DNA of 64,000 bases from Erpobdella octoculata (GCA_963978895.1 OZ022247.1:9738456-9802455), one strand, 5' to 3'; positions 15,121 through 33,885 are shown, counted from the first letter of the stretch. Program-made: numbers and translations. Notes: generated by a model from the letters alone, not told the origin.

Positions 15121-17045
15121 AATTGGCATATGCATCAGAGAGCCTACAGACGACTCATACGGTCCAGCTCATACTGGATGGAGACTTTTTTCAAGAACAG
15201 TAAATCGCCTCACCAAATGTGGCGTTTCCTCAATCACATCATGGGCAGAGGAAAAACTTCTTCTGCTCAGTCAATTGGCGTGGATAATTTTCTAAAACAT
15301 TTCAACACAAAGATAGACAAGGTTCGCGTAACGTCATCCAAAGCTCCAACCCCGCTGTTTCAAGCAATTGCAACGTCGGTGCTCTTGGAGAAATTTCAGC
15401 CCACAACCGAAAACGAAGTTAACTGCCTCATACTCGCCCTTCCAAACAAACAATGTCTGCTCGACACCATACCAACCTGGCTCCTGAAGAAAATCTCCTC
15501 ATTCATCGCACCTGTTTCGGTCATACTTTTTAACAAGTTTTTTCTTTCTGGCAAGGTCCCTCTTATATACAAATTATTTAACGTCACTCCGTTGATAAAA
15601 AAAATCTACCCTTGACCCCGCTGACGTTAATTCATATCGGCCTATTTCTAACCTCTCAGTTTTTTCAAAGCTATTAGAGAGGCTGGTACTCAGCAGAGTT
15701 TTAACGCATCTAGAGCAATACCATCTTTTTCCTTTTCATCAATCGGCTTATCGTCGTCACCATTCCACCGAAACCGCAGTGCTTCGCGTGTCTTCTGATC
15801 TTCTGCAAGTCGCGGGCGACGGCGAGTTGTCGCTGCTCGTGCTGCTTGACCTATCAGCGGCTTTTGACACCGTTGACCATCACATATTACTGAAACGCCT
15901 CGAAACGTCATTCGGTTTGAAAAGTGTCGTTCTTGAATTGTTCGGATTTGAACGGACGCTCTTTCTCAATACGCTCCGGCGCATCAGCGTCATCGTCAAC
16001 ATCATTAACATGTGGAGTACCTCAGGGGTCTGTGCTGGGCCCCCTTCTTTTTACATTATATACAGCCGAACTCGAGAAAGTCATCAGGGCTCATGGTCTC
16101 CAATGCCACATGTACGCTGACGACACACAAGTTTACGACCGCTGCCGACCGCAGCACGCGGACTCTCTTGCCATGAAAGTCTTGAGATGCGTAACCGCTG
16201 TCGATTGCTGGATGTTCAGTAGCCGTCTCCTGTTGAATTTCAACAAAACGGAAGTGATCTGGTGTTCGTCTTTCCGACGTTCGTCAACTCTCCCTACCAA
16301 ACCGGTTCGAATCTGCTCCGACCTGATCCCACCAGTAAGACGTGTTCGTAATCTGGAAATCTGGTTGAATTCAAATTGCTCTAGGGCCAGTCACATCAAC
16401 AACATGACCCGTCCCTGCTATGCTTCTCTCAGAGAGATTCGCAGCATCTCCTCTCATCTTTCAATTGACGCCCGGAGAATTCTCATAACCACTTTGGTTC
16501 CTCCAAAGATTGATTACGGAAATTCTATTCTAGCCGGCCTTCTTTCTTGTCACCTTGATCGGTTTTAAATTCTTATCAACATAACCGCCAAAATAATCTA
16601 CAATGCTCGGAAATATGACCATGTTACCCCACTTCTCAAAGATCTCCACTGGCTTCGCATTAGGCAACGAATCGAGTACAAGATTTCTACAATAGTACCC
16701 AAATCTCTGCACGGCCAAGCTCCTCCATACCTGTCTTTTGCTCATGTTTCCAATGTACCGGGTCGGCAGAGGCTCAGAACAGCATCCAGGGGCCTCCTCA
16801 CTACACCGCGGTTCATCGCGCGACGCTCGACGGAAGATCCATCGACGTCAATGGGCCTGAAATGTGGAACAAACTTCTTTTCCACATCATCTCTACATCC
16901 AGATCAGGCAGTTTCCATACAGCACTAAAGACATTTCTGTTCACTAAATCTTTTCCCTAACGTCTAAAGTGGTCTTGAAGTTCTTTTGAGGAACATACGC
17001 CACTTTAATAATACTTGGATTCATTATCATTATTATTAAAAGTCA
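15121..17045 (+). pseudogene. L2-like non-LTR reverse transcriptase pseudogene, unit 1
   Basis: Three frames cover one RT. At 15130-15615: MWRFLNHIMGRGK...ALPNKQCLLDTIPTWLLKK. At 15640-16120: SYRPISNLS, HHSTETAVLRVSSDLL and [14 protein letters not shown]. At 15924-16568: [17 protein letters not shown], then MYADDTQVY, with both catalytic aspartates present. The C-terminal region ([12 protein letters not shown]...LHWLRIRQRIEYK...FSTSSLHP) runs to about 16958 with further frame breaks. An ATTATTATT run near 17030 marks the 3' end. At least two frameshifts and a stop make it inactive. Confidence 0.8.
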
Positions 17046-17189
17046 GGATTTTACAATCATGTTTAACTTGAACAGCACGGAATTTAATAACCCGTCTTTC
17101 TCCCACCCAATTAGAAAATTACGAAAATGTTAAAACGGCTCTTTTAGCTAAATACAGAGCCAGTCCGGGATGTGGAAAGTTCGCCTTCG

Positions 17190-17650
17190 GCTTTTTGCCC
17201 CGTCTTTTTGCCCCCGTTTTTTGTCCCCGGGGAAGTTTTGCCTCAGCGCTTTTTCTTTTGGGAAGCTTTGCCCCTAGTTTTTTGCCCCATTTTCGTCCCC
17301 GGCTTTTGCTCTTAGTTTTTTATCTCAGGTAAAATTTGCTCCCAGTTTTTTGTCCCTGGTTTTTTACTTTCGGTTTTTGCCCCGGTTTTTTACTTCTAGT
17401 TTTTGTCTTCAGTGGTTTGTTCTTGAGAAAGTTTACTTGCGGTTTTTTGCCTCTGTAAAAGTTAGCTTCCAGGTTTTTCCTTCTGACTTTATACCAATAA
17501 CTTGGTTCCGAGAATGTTAGCTTTTGTTCTTAGGAAAATCTGCTACTGCAATTTTTGTCCCAGACTTTTTGCAGCCAACGTTTGTTGCTAGGAAAACATT
17601 TTTTCGTTTTTTGCATTTTCTGTTTTTTCTCCCTTACCTTTTTTTTCCAG
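17190..17650 (+). repeat. Degenerate minisatellite of GTTTTTTGCCCC-like units
   Basis: Irregular repeats of about 15-25 bp built on TTTTTTGCCCCxGG, TTTTTTGTCCC and TTTGCTCCCAG. The repeats decay toward the right. The sister block is at 39480-39960 and differs by small deletions. No coding role is apparent. Confidence 0.6.
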
Positions 17651-18015
17651 TATATACCCCAAGTGGCTTTTTGTCACTCTAAAAACTTAAAACGTCACTA
17701 TTTGATATGACTACTTACTTTTGTAAAAATTAATTTTTAGCTTCACGCTCTATGGAAGATTTGACTCTCAATCCGTTTTTGTAAAAATAAATAAGAACTT
17801 TTTAGAAGCTTTTAGAACAAAGTACCTACGATAACCCGCCCATTAGGCTATTTGTGGAAAAAAGTGAAAAAAAATATTGAAGAAGTTTTGCAAAATGCAT
17901 CAACAACTACCCCCCTTCGGTCATCAGCTATTTTAAGAAAGAAAAGCGTATAAAAATTTAAAGAAGTATCTACAATTAAATACAATTCGAGCCAACGAGC
18001 GCCGCTGAGGTCACC

Positions 18016-18504
18016 GTGCTCATTCATCGGTTGCCCGATCGACAGTGTTTCCTGGATCCTGTTCCAACACGTGTTCTCAAGGAACTTTCCATCGTGCTTG
18101 CTCCTTATCTCTCCAGACTGTTAAACCTCTTTTTCACAAAGGGAATTTTTCCCAACCAATTTAAGACATCGTACATCACCCCGCTCGTGAAAAAGCCGGG
18201 ACTCGATCGCAACGTGACCTCATCGTAAAGTCCAACATCCAATCTCTCCGTTGTCTCAAAATTGCTTGAGAGGCTCGTGCTCCCACGCGTCCTCAAACAT
18301 CTTCACTCGAACAATCTGTTCCTTCCTTTCCAGTCTGCTTATCGTCCTCACCATTCAACCGAAACAGCATTACTCAAAGTTACTTCTGATTTACTTGGAG
18401 CAGCCGACCACGGCAAGCTCTCACTTCTTGTTCTCCTTGACCTGTCGGCGGCGATTGACACTGTCGACCACCACATCTTACCTCAGCGACTGGAATCGTT
18501 TTGA
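18016..18504 (+). pseudogene. Second L2-like reverse transcriptase fragment, unit 1
   Basis: It reads LPDRQCFLDPVPTRVLKELS, then FKTSYITPLVKKPG, and after a frameshift [31 protein letters not shown] and LLDLSAAIDTVDHH. In the unit 2 copy the last motif is the normal AAFDTVDHH. It ends abruptly at PQRLE before the YADD block. It differs in sequence from the RT at 15121, so it comes from another element. Confidence 0.7.
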
Positions 18505-18564
18505 GGCCTACGGTCTCTATCGTTTGTATTACACCCTCTACAGTTTTATTTCAAGTGTTTTACC

Positions 18565-20515
18565 ATGGATAATCAAGACATTCAAATTTCACATCAACAA
18601 GGCATTCAAACGTCACATCAACATTCGTCTATTTGTTTGGATATTGAAAATATTGTTGAAAATTACGGGGGTCACACGTACTACCTGAGAAGTAAAACTG
18701 TTCAAGCAACAAAAGGGATTGTACCTGGCGCGGCGCTGGTCTCTTCGACTCAGAGCGATTCGTCATCTGAAAATGTATCAGATCTCATTCAACCAACTTG
18801 CCGGTTTTGTTCTGCTTGCTTCTTAACTGAAAAAAGTGTCAAGCTGCATAAAGTAAAAAAAACACCCACAAGAGTATCACACAGAGAATGCCAGAAGAAA
18901 AATATAGAATGCTGGCTAAGTTTGAATCAGAGTTTATAGCGGTTGGTGACAAATGCATCAAAGTCAGACTACTTTCCGTTTACAAGCAGTTTTTGAAATA
19001 ATACCTTGACACATCATCCAAAGATGAATTAATAGAAGGTGAGGTTGTCGACGGTTGCGGAGTTTGGCGGTGACAGAGACTTCTCGTGCGTGCAAAGAAC
19101 TGGTAAATGTTGAAATCCACTTGACAACTAAAGAAAAGCGACGAATCAACTTTACGAAAGATTTCCCAATATAGACGTTAAAGCCATAAAAGTAATACGC
19201 AACACTCTACAATACAAAAAATATCTATGTACTCTACTGACCCAGCATTTAACCACCCCAATTTGTGATAAAATAGACAACCATTATCCAACATGTGAGG
19301 GTCTTGTCGACATCGAGGAAGCAAGCTACATGAAGCTAAAAAATTTGTCGATCAGAAATCAACATTTTTCGTCTTTTCAGCTAAAATCCTTCAACGTCTC
19401 CTGAGCATGCAAACAGATGTACAAACAAAACGAAATATCATAGTTGAAGATTACACAAATTGGTTCAATATTACAATATTACAATTTTTCCTCACCTTGA
19501 AACCGGGTCGGCACCTGCAAGAGACGTTAGGAAATCAGAGAAAGAATATAATTCAAGATCAAATGCTGAACATCGTTTCCTGTACTCAACTGACGCGGTT
19601 CATGAGAGAAAACCATATTTCGTGGGGAGACAGTTTGCGAAACAAAATATCCGATCATTTAAAAGGAATCTAAGATTGATGGAGAGAAGACAGCATTGAG
19701 AGAAGGTTTAAAATCATTTTAGGAAAAACCTTTCTGTTTTGCGTAATCCGTTCTGAATGAAGACCATAAAAAAAGTCTAAACCAATATCATACGAGGTTT
19801 TGGTCGCCTTCCGGAAAATACTTTTTCTAGCAAATCAGTGCAGGATGAAAAACCTGTATCAGCAGTTGGGGTGACTTGTTACAATTCAGATTTTAAAGGA
19901 ACCAGTCTCAAAAAAAGAGGTTATCACAACTTTGGATTCCGCCCCAGGACTGGATGGTGCGAAGAAAAAAACATCTTTCTGGAGTTTCTGCGATAGACTG
20001 CGCAGCGCACATGTCGCTCTGGAGGCTAATCGGTGTTGCTCCCTCTGTGTTCAAGGTCGGAGTAGTTGGCCTCATTCCAAAGAAAAAAGGAACAGTTGAC
20101 CCAAGAGATTTCAGACCAATAACTGTGAGCCCTATAATGAGTCGTCTCTTTCATCGAGTTCTGAACAGGCGATTGCTTCATTCTTGGCTACTATCTTCTC
20201 GTCAAAAGGCGTTTCAATCGGGTGATGAATTGGCTGACAATATATGGTTAATAAAATCTTTCATAAAAAAAGCAAGATGAGATAAAACTCAACTTAACGT
20301 TTGTAGACGTATCAAAAGCTTTTGATTCGGTCTCGCATCATTCACTGATTAGAACTGCATCTCGAATGGGCACACCACCACTATTGTTAAATTATTTGTC
20401 CGACCTACATAATAACTGTAAAGTTCATATAAAGACAAAAGAAGGACTCAGTGAACCTATCCATGTTTGCAGAATAGTTAGACAGGGGTAGTTGGAATCA
20501 CTTGGACATATTATA
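18565..20515 (+). pseudogene. RLE retrotransposon element B, unit 1 (decayed and internally deleted)
   Basis: The ORF begins at ATG 18565 (MDNQDIQISHQQ) and includes a probable zinc finger CRFCSACFLTEKSVKLHK, as expected at the N-terminus of R2/R4-type ORFs. Stops and frameshifts follow. The RT start is readable at 19954-20280 (IPKKKGTVDPRDFRPITVS...FQSGDELADNIWLIKS) and then KLNLTFVDVSKAFDSVSHH in another frame. At about 20490 the sequence jumps from RT motif B (RQG) to the zinc knuckle region (ESLGHIIQN), deleting about 1 kb relative to unit 2. It contains no TAG array of its own. Confidence 0.75.
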
Positions 20516-21047
20516 CAGAACTAGAGTTAGCCCGTCAAAAATTACGGATTTTTTAAAATTTAATTATATGTGTTTTTCTAATTGCAGTACCACCTTTTTT
20601 GATCTTTGAGACTATCATTGTACACTTGCGTAATAACTTTTATTACACGCCTGCGCTCACTAATTTTTATCAACTGCTGATTGCTGACCCATGCGTAATT
20701 GCTTACATACATACATAGTGGTTTTGCCCGTCCCAAGGACGGATGTTTTAAAATTACGATGTACTTTGAATACATTTTATAAAAAATAGTCAACAAAAAC
20801 AAAATGACATATGATAACGATAACCATAACAATTTTTTTGTCTATATAAGCAAATTTAATGAAATTTTTTATTTTGTTCAAGTTTTCAATTTACTAAAGT
20901 CTTTCATACAAATTCAAAGAATGTGAAATTAAAGAGTGCAATAATTAGTTATTAAAGAATTTCAGTATACACGACATTTCTTGTGAATTGACTGCCATTG
21001 TTGAGAAGTGGTCCTTGCTTCTGAGCTTTTTTTAAATCTCATCATTA
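20516..21047. other. AT-rich spacer at the unit 1/unit 2 boundary, no gene seen
   Basis: No reading frame, RNA gene or clear repeat structure is supported. A TAGCCCGTCAAAAATTACGG start and a later TTGCCCGTCCCAAGGACGG are weakly reminiscent of Helitron ends. It is not found elsewhere in the window, so it may be a deletion/insertion joint between element B and the tail of element A. Confidence 0.4.
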
Positions 21048-21889
<842 letters not shown>

Positions 21890-22125
21890 CTCCTGGTCGC
21901 TATTCCTTTCCCGGTCGCTTACCCGCTTCCGGTCACTTTCCCTTTCCCGCTCGCTCTTTCGCTCTCGGTTGATTTTCCGCTTGCTATCCCGTTGCGCTCA
22001 TTTTTCAATTCCCATTTCCTCTGGTTCATTTTATAACCGATTTCAATTTTGTTTCACATTAATTTCTTCCGTTGACTCTCAAGGTTTTGTACAAGTTTCA
22101 TTACGACATTGTAACTCTTCTTCAA
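21890..22125 (-). mobile_element. Helitron-like fragment, unit 2
   Basis: Nearly identical to 1291-1545 with short deletions. It joins TAG directly to GCTCCTGGTCGC, lacking the extra CTA seen in unit 1. Confidence 0.5.
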
Positions 22126-22160
22126 CTAATTAAATTCAGGTTATTTCCTATGAAATAATC

Positions 22161-22370
22161 TGATCTGGTGGCAGAGCGGTAGAGCGTTCGCCTGTCAATC
22201 GTTAGGTCGGTAGTTCAAACCTCGCCGTCGTCACCAGCAAGGAGTTCACTCGCATTTGCTAAAGGGGTGGCGCCTATAAATGGCTGCCTTTGCAAGTACC
22301 CTCCCTCTCTGCCTTGAACAAGACTTGTCTTGATAAGGCGTATGCTAAATCTCAATAAAAAAAAAGATTA
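22161..22370 (+). mobile_element. tRNA-derived SINE, unit 2
   Basis: Same SINE as at 1571-1775: A box TGGCAGAGCGGTAGAGCG, B-box-like GTTCAAACC, body GGCGCCTATAAATGG, A-rich tail. It was carried by the duplication and is not an independent insertion. Confidence 0.7.
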
Positions 22371-22532
22371 CTTAAAAATACATAAAAAGGTTTCATTGTC
22401 AGACATTACACCACTTGGACCTGAATTCTAACTAAAAGGATGTGTGATTCACACTTAGTGTCTGGCTACTTGTAATTATTTACTTTTAGGGGTAGGCTAC
22501 TTGTAATTGTTAAGAAGCTTGAGAAGAATGAG

Positions 22533-22539
22533 TATAAAT
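22533..22539 (+). promoter_or_regulatory. Candidate TATA box of FReP copy 2
   Basis: TATAAAT, 97 bp before the ATG at 22636, in a block conserved with copy 1. Inferred from position and conservation only. Confidence 0.35.
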
Positions 22540-22635
22540 TGCTATCAATTGATTGCAGCAACTTGCTTATCGCCATAATATTAATCAAATTATATTGCGC
22601 TTCTAACTGATTTACAAAAAAACGAAAATTTAAAA

Positions 22636-27499
<4,864 letters not shown>

Positions 27500-28156
27500 A
27501 AAGTTATTTCAAAAAGTGACAATTTATTACATTATTGAAAAGTAATTTAATTTGCTGTTTTTATCAAAAAAACTAAAGTTAACACTTTAAAAATCTTTTT
27601 ACTCTGACAAAATTTGACTGAAAGTTTTCTTTGTTGCAACATATTCTCACCACCACTAAAATTAAAAGAAAGTAATTGTTTTTAACGTTTTAACTCATCA
27701 TTCGTCGGCGAACATCTAAATGGGTGAACTGAAACATGTCAATTACTTGCTAACATTTGTTTAAACGTTAAAACGTTTAACTTGTAGCAATTTAAAGTTC
27801 AATGGAATTGCTTATCAACAAATTTAGTTCTACTTTTAGCACAATGGGAAAGCATAAAAGAACTTGGAAAAATAAAGAATGTTAAAAATCCATTTAGTGT
27901 GACAGGTCTTAATTGTTTGTTAGAACTGTATTGTTAATTACATTTTTATACCTTTAACTTTAGACTTATTCGTCTTATTAATAAAAAGTTGATTGATATC
28001 ACAGGAACTGTTTACTCTCAACGAGTTGCGTTTTGTCCTATAAAGGAGTGCGTGGGGTAGATCTTAGCAACAATCAATATACAAAATTTCCTATATGTGT
28101 ATGTATGTTAGCAATTTTGCATAACGACTATCTATATATATAAAAATGAATATTTG

Positions 28157-29443
28157 TATGATCAAGATGAAGCTACACCAGTTTTTCGAAAGCCACGAAC
28201 AGTTCCCTTCGCAGTTCAAAATCTAGTAAACGAAGCATTGGAAGATGGTGTGAGAAGAGGAGTGTGGAACCCAACTGATTTCAATGACTGGGGAACTCCT
28301 ATTGTCCCAATAATTAAAAAGGACTCTACTTCTAAAACTAAATTGCGTATTTGTGGAGATTATTCAGTGACGGTAAATCCTCAACTCGAGTTTCATAGAT
28401 ACCCAATGCCACTTCCAGATGATCTCATGAGAAAGTTAGCAGGCAGTAAATACTTCAGCAAAATTGATTTGGCAGATGCTTATAATCAAATTCAATTGTC
28501 CAAAGAAAGCCAAAAACGTCTTGCTTTGAGTACCCATCAAGGAGTATTTTTACAAAAAAGATTGCCTTTTGGAATATTGTCAGCACCAGCTTACTTTCAG
28601 GAGATCATGGACAAACTTACAGATGATCTTCCACATGTGGTTGTTTATTTAGATGATATTCTTATTGGTGGAAATTCTGCTGACGAACATATTCAAAATG
28701 TAAGAAAGTTATTTCAACGTCTTCGAAAAAAAGGTCTTCGATGTAATCAGGCAAAATGTTCATTTGCAAATCAGTCAGTCCAGTATCTCGGTCACACCAT
28801 TTCAAATTTAGGAATTAGTCCGGGAACTAAAGTCGACGCTGTAGTTTCAATGCCGAGACCAGAAAATGTTTCTATGCTTAAATCGTTTCTGGGATCTATT
28901 CAATTTTACAGGAAATTTCTTCCAGGATTGTCTGGTGCTGCGGAACCGTTGCATCGTTTGACGAGAAAGAACGAAAAATGGAATTGGACATCTGATCAAG
29001 AAAATTCTTTCCAAGAATTAAAGAAGATGCTTCTTTCGAGTGTAATGTTGAGTCATTTTGACAAGACATTACCAGTGGGAATAGCATGCGATGCTTCAGA
29101 AGTAGGTATTGGTGCTGTACTTTTCCACAGATTTCCAAATGGATCAGAACGTCCCATTTTCAACGTTTCAAAAACACTTTCTAGTGCCCAGAGAAGGTAC
29201 AGTCAAATTCATAAGGAAGCGCTAGCCATTATTTTTGCTTTACAAAAGTTCCATCCTTACCTTTTCGGCAGAAAATTCATCATTGTTACCGACCACAAGC
29301 CACTCATTGCTTTGTTCGATCCTACCAAGGCTACTCCCAAATTGGCATTGAACCGACTAACCAGATGGGCTCTTGTTTTGCAACAATACGACTACAAAAT
29401 TGAATTTCGAAAGACTTCAGAACATGGGAATGCAGATGTTTGA
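28157..29443 (+). pseudogene. Ty3/Gypsy reverse transcriptase and RNase H
   Basis: The frame is open over 429 codons. RT motifs: WGTPIVPIIKKD, LRICGDYSVTVN, FSKIDLADAYNQIQL (first Asp), RLPFGILSAPAYFQ, and VVYLDDIL (catalytic DD). The connection has LGHTISNLGI and SFLGSIQFYRKFLP; RNase H has ACDASEVGIGAVLFH and VTDHKPL. The end HGNADV followed by a stop corresponds to the usual ADALSRL signature with a lost base, so the frame breaks there. Gag, protease and the 5' LTR are missing. The enzyme part looks only recently inactivated. Confidence 0.85.
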
Positions 29444-29459
29444 GTCGCTAACCTTCAGG

Positions 29460-30087
29460 TGAAGATGCCAAGTTCGATGCAGCAGAAGAAAAACTTGAGT
29501 TTTCGACAGGCGCACCATATCATCCCGCAACCAACGGACAAGCGGAGAGATTTGTTCAAACTTTTAAAAAGTCGATATTAAAATCCAAATTATCAAACGA
29601 TACTGCTTTACAAGAATTCTTGATGCAATACAGAAGAACTCCGCTATCAACTGGACAGTCACCTAGTCAATTGTTGCACGGTAGACAGATTCGAGCCAAA
29701 GTTGATACACTACGTCCATCGTCCACCCCAACAAAAGTGAATAATCAAGCTTCAGGCAAACTTTCAATGGGTCAACCATGCTACGTCAGATACTATGGTC
29801 CAAGAAATGATCATCAAGCCAGATGGGTTTCAGCCATAGTTCTTAGAAATCTTGGTAAACGACATTTCTTAGTAAAGTCTGTTCCTCATGGGCTCATTTG
29901 GAAACGACAATTTCCTACAACTACAAAGGCGGACAAACATGTCAGATTTGCCATCCCTGAGAAAACAAGAGTGTCAGTCGACCAGAGATCTCTACCTCGA
30001 AGATCAGAGCGTCCCGGCAAAAGTTTTCTCACAAACTTTAACTTGTTGGGGAGGTGTTGTATATGCAGCACATCCCTACGGGCGTGA
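29460..30087 (+). pseudogene. Ty3/Gypsy integrase C-terminal remnant
   Basis: Reading begins with [18 protein letters not shown], which carries the third catalytic residue (Glu) of the DDE integrase. It continues YRRTPLSTGQSPSQLLHGRQIR and a C-terminal domain (CYVRYYGPRNDHQARWVSAIV). The zinc-binding HHCC domain and the first two aspartates are deleted, as only about 60 bp separate it from the RNase H. It ends just before the LTR. Confidence 0.8.
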
Positions 30088-30258
30088 TTAGGAGCTGTTG
30101 TGTTGAAGATATTATCGTGACTATCGAATACAATTTGCGTTACTTTTGAATTAACTTGCAACTCGCTTAGAATATATTTAGTTCATGTATTTAATATAAA
30201 ACATTAAAGAAGTACAAAAGTGTTTTGTTTATCTATCGATAACTTTCATAAATACAAC

Positions 30259-30259
<1 letters not shown>
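30055..30259 (+). repeat. 3' LTR of the Gypsy element
   Basis: Begins TGTTGTAT right after a purine tract (TTGGGGAGG) and ends ATACAACA, giving an 8-bp perfect terminal inverted repeat typical of LTRs. The length is 205 bp. No matching 5' LTR exists in the window, so the left side of the element was lost. Confidence 0.7.
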
Positions 30260-30313
<54 letters not shown>

Positions 30314-30462
30314 TTATGCATTGCTACACCATTCATCCGATCGTAATGAAATTTTGACACAACCTTGAGAGTCAAGGGGAATCAAATATAGAAAAAAAAA
30401 ATTTGAAATCCGTCACAAGATGAGCGGAGCGGAGTGGGTGAGCGAGCGGGCACTATATATAT

Positions 30463-31725
30463 TAGGGATGTCACGGGTACCCGAACCCGAACCCGAGTTC
30501 GGTACTACCCGGTCTTTTTCTGATACCCGAACCCGAACTCGAACCCGAAAGTGTGAAAATTTGATACCCGAACCCGAACCCGAACCCGAAAATGTGAAAA
30601 CTTGATACCCGAACCCGAACCCGAACCCGAAAATGAGAAAACTTGAAACCCGAACCCGAACTCGAACCCGAAAATGTGAAAACTTGATACCCGAACCCGA
30701 ACCCGAACCCGAACCCGAAAATTTATAAGCCTAATACCCGAACTCGGAATTGTGAACAAATAAATCTTTATAAAAGTTGTGTCTCAGAGATTAATAAATT
30801 ACAAGTTTTGTTGACGTAACATATTATACTAATCGCGAGCGAACTAAAATAATTAAGCCTCCTTCGGTCGAAGAAATCGCGGATAGCCACGACTCTCAAC
30901 TTTTTACTTCAGTTATATAACCTTATATTTATTCATTCATATACTAAAAGTTCTTCTGATATAACAAAGACCCTTTGTTATAAAGATAATCTTGCATAAT
31001 CCTAAACTTTAACTGGCAAAGTCTATAAATGACCACAGTTATTTTATTGGCAAATGTGTAAGCTAGGACACTAATCTGCCTGATTACCCAACCGAACCGA
31101 GCCGCGAAAAAAATTAATAAATTAAAATAATTTAAGAGGTAACGTATTATACTAATCGCAAGCCCTGCAAGTTTGGTATTATCACCTTTGCGTAACAAAT
31201 AACACAAATAGGTCATTTTATTGGTGAGTGTGTAAGCTAGACCACTAATCCGCCTGATTATCTGGACGGACCGAGCCACGAACGAACTAAAATAATTAAG
31301 AAATCACATTATTTGGAAAGCTAAAAAAATAACTTGTTAGAGTTTATTCAATACGTGTAAGTAATGTCCAATGGATGAATTGATCGCTCTCGTTTGTATA
31401 TGTATATACACTAGGTAAATTTAAAATCAATCCAGGAATTTTAAATCATAAGCCAGTACCCAAACCCGAACCCGAACCCGAACCCGAACCCGGTTTTTGG
31501 AAAACTACAAACCCGAACCCGAACCCGAACCCGAAAACCTGAGTTTCACAAACCCGAACCCGAACCCGAACCCGAAAACTCGAGTTTTACAAACCCGAAC
31601 CCGAACCCGAACCCGAAAACCCTAGTTTCACAAGCCCGAACCCGAACCCGAACCCGAAAGCTCTAGTTTCACAAACCCGAACCCGAACCCGAAAACTCCA
31701 AAAAGTACTACCCGTGACATCCCTA
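30463..31725. mobile_element. Non-autonomous hAT-like DNA transposon with CCCGAA arrays
   Basis: Perfect 17-bp terminal inverted repeats TAGGGATGTCACGGGTA at 30463-30479 and 31709-31725. ATATATAT lies on both sides and fits an 8-bp hAT target duplication, although it is within a TA run. Just inside each end lie arrays of ACCCGA hexamers (30480-30725 and 31455-31695) separated by about 25-bp spacers such as AAAATGTGAAAACTTGAT. Both arrays run in the same direction although the ends are inverted. No transposase is encoded. Confidence 0.7.
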
Positions 31726-31736
31726 ATATATATATA

Positions 31737-32248
31737 TATATATGTATGTTCGTATGTATGTGTGTATGTATGTATGTGTATGTGCATGTATGTATGTATG
31801 TCTGTGTGTGTGTTTATGTATGTATGTATGTATGTATGTATGTGTTTTTTACAATATTACGCACTAAAGGCTCATTCAAAGTATGTATGGGTGTGTATGT
31901 ATCTAGGTATGTATGTATGTATGTATGTATGTATGTATGTATGTATGTATGTATGTATGTATGTATGTATGTATGTATGTATGTATGTATGTATGTATGT
32001 ATGTATGTATGTATGTATGTATGTATGTATGTATGTATGTATGTATGTATGTATGTATGTATGTATGTATGTATGTATGTATGTATGTATGTATGTATGT
32101 ATGTATGTATGTATGTATGTATGTATGTATGTATGTATGTATGTATGTATGTATGTATGTATGTATGTATGTATGTATGTATGTATGTATGTATGTATGT
32201 ATGTATGTATGTATGTATGTATGTATGTATGTATGTATGTGTGTAGAA
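31737..32248 (+). repeat. (TATG)n microsatellite
   Basis: ATGT/TATG tetranucleotide repeat, pure from about 31906 to 32240 and imperfect before that (with a short unrelated insert near 31848-31885). All long ORFs here (Cys-Met-Tyr-Val and Ile-His-Thr runs) come from the repeat. Confidence 0.97.
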
Positions 32249-32417
32249 TCGGATCTAGGGGGGGGGGGGAACTGAGAGCAAAAAAATGAGCCGGAAAACG
32301 ACAGGGAACGGATAACGACCGGGAGCGGGAGCGCAAGCGGGAAGGAAACGGGAGCGAAAAAGAAACGTATTAGGTAAACCTCTAAAAACCCCGGGCAACG
32401 CCGGGTGCCCCCGCTAG
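32249..32417 (+). mobile_element. Helitron 3' end (hairpin plus CTAG)
   Basis: GGGAGCGGGAGCG-type repeats are followed by a GC-rich hairpin CCCCGGGCAACGCCGGG and then CCCCCGCTAG before TATA. A hairpin about 10 bp before CTRR and insertion before T are hallmarks of Helitron 3' termini. No coding sequence is present. Confidence 0.6.
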
Positions 32418-32421
32418 TATA

Positions 32422-32671
32422 TCTATATTTATAAAAAACTCGTGTCATAGTGTTTGAAATTGAACTCCTCCGAAACGGCTGAACCGAATTTATGAAATTT
32501 TTTTGTGTACATTTGGTAGGTCTGAGGGAGGTCCTAGGCTATTTAAAATATTTATTTAAAATTATTTAAAAAAGTTATTTTGGAAAAACAATATGGTGCA
32601 ATTATGTCCTTTTTCAGGAAAATGCAACAAATAGACACACATATATACTAAATCGGTATTCTTTATTATTA
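32422..32671 (+). mobile_element. Helitron-like 5' fragment
   Basis: Starts TCTATATTTATAAAAAA and contains CTCCTCCGAAACGGCT and GGTCTGAGGGAGGTCC, matching 7595-7830. It abuts an inverted Helitron 3' end at 32672. No ORF. Confidence 0.45.
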
Positions 32672-33668
<997 letters not shown>

Positions 33669-33716
33669 TCTTCAATTTTGTTTTCCGGAGCGATTTTGTT
33701 TATTGTTATATATATT

Positions 33717-33885
<169 letters not shown>

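Larger units (their letters stand above)
28129..30462 (+). mobile_element. Helitron-like element disrupted by a Ty3/Gypsy fragment
   Basis: It starts TCTATATATATAAAAATGAA, as does the minus-strand copy ending at 33668. After about 28 bp the Gypsy sequence begins (28157). Beyond the Gypsy LTR and a TA run, the Helitron resumes at about 30306 (CCTTTATGCATTGCTACACC...CATTCATCCGATCGTAATG...CTTGAGAGTCAAGGGG). The intact arrangement is visible at 33491-33668. The element is non-autonomous, and a hAT element follows at 30463. Confidence 0.5.

Noticed and set aside
30480..31695. Telomere-like hexamer repeats (CCCGAA) as an interstitial telomere
   Set aside because: The sequence is not TTAGGG or a known variant, and the arrays lie within 17-bp inverted ends of a hAT-like element.
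31714..32448. Long ORFs with Cys-Met-Tyr-Val or Ile-His-Thr repeats
   Set aside because: Translations of the (TATG)n array in several frames; no stop arises because the repeat contains none in those registers.
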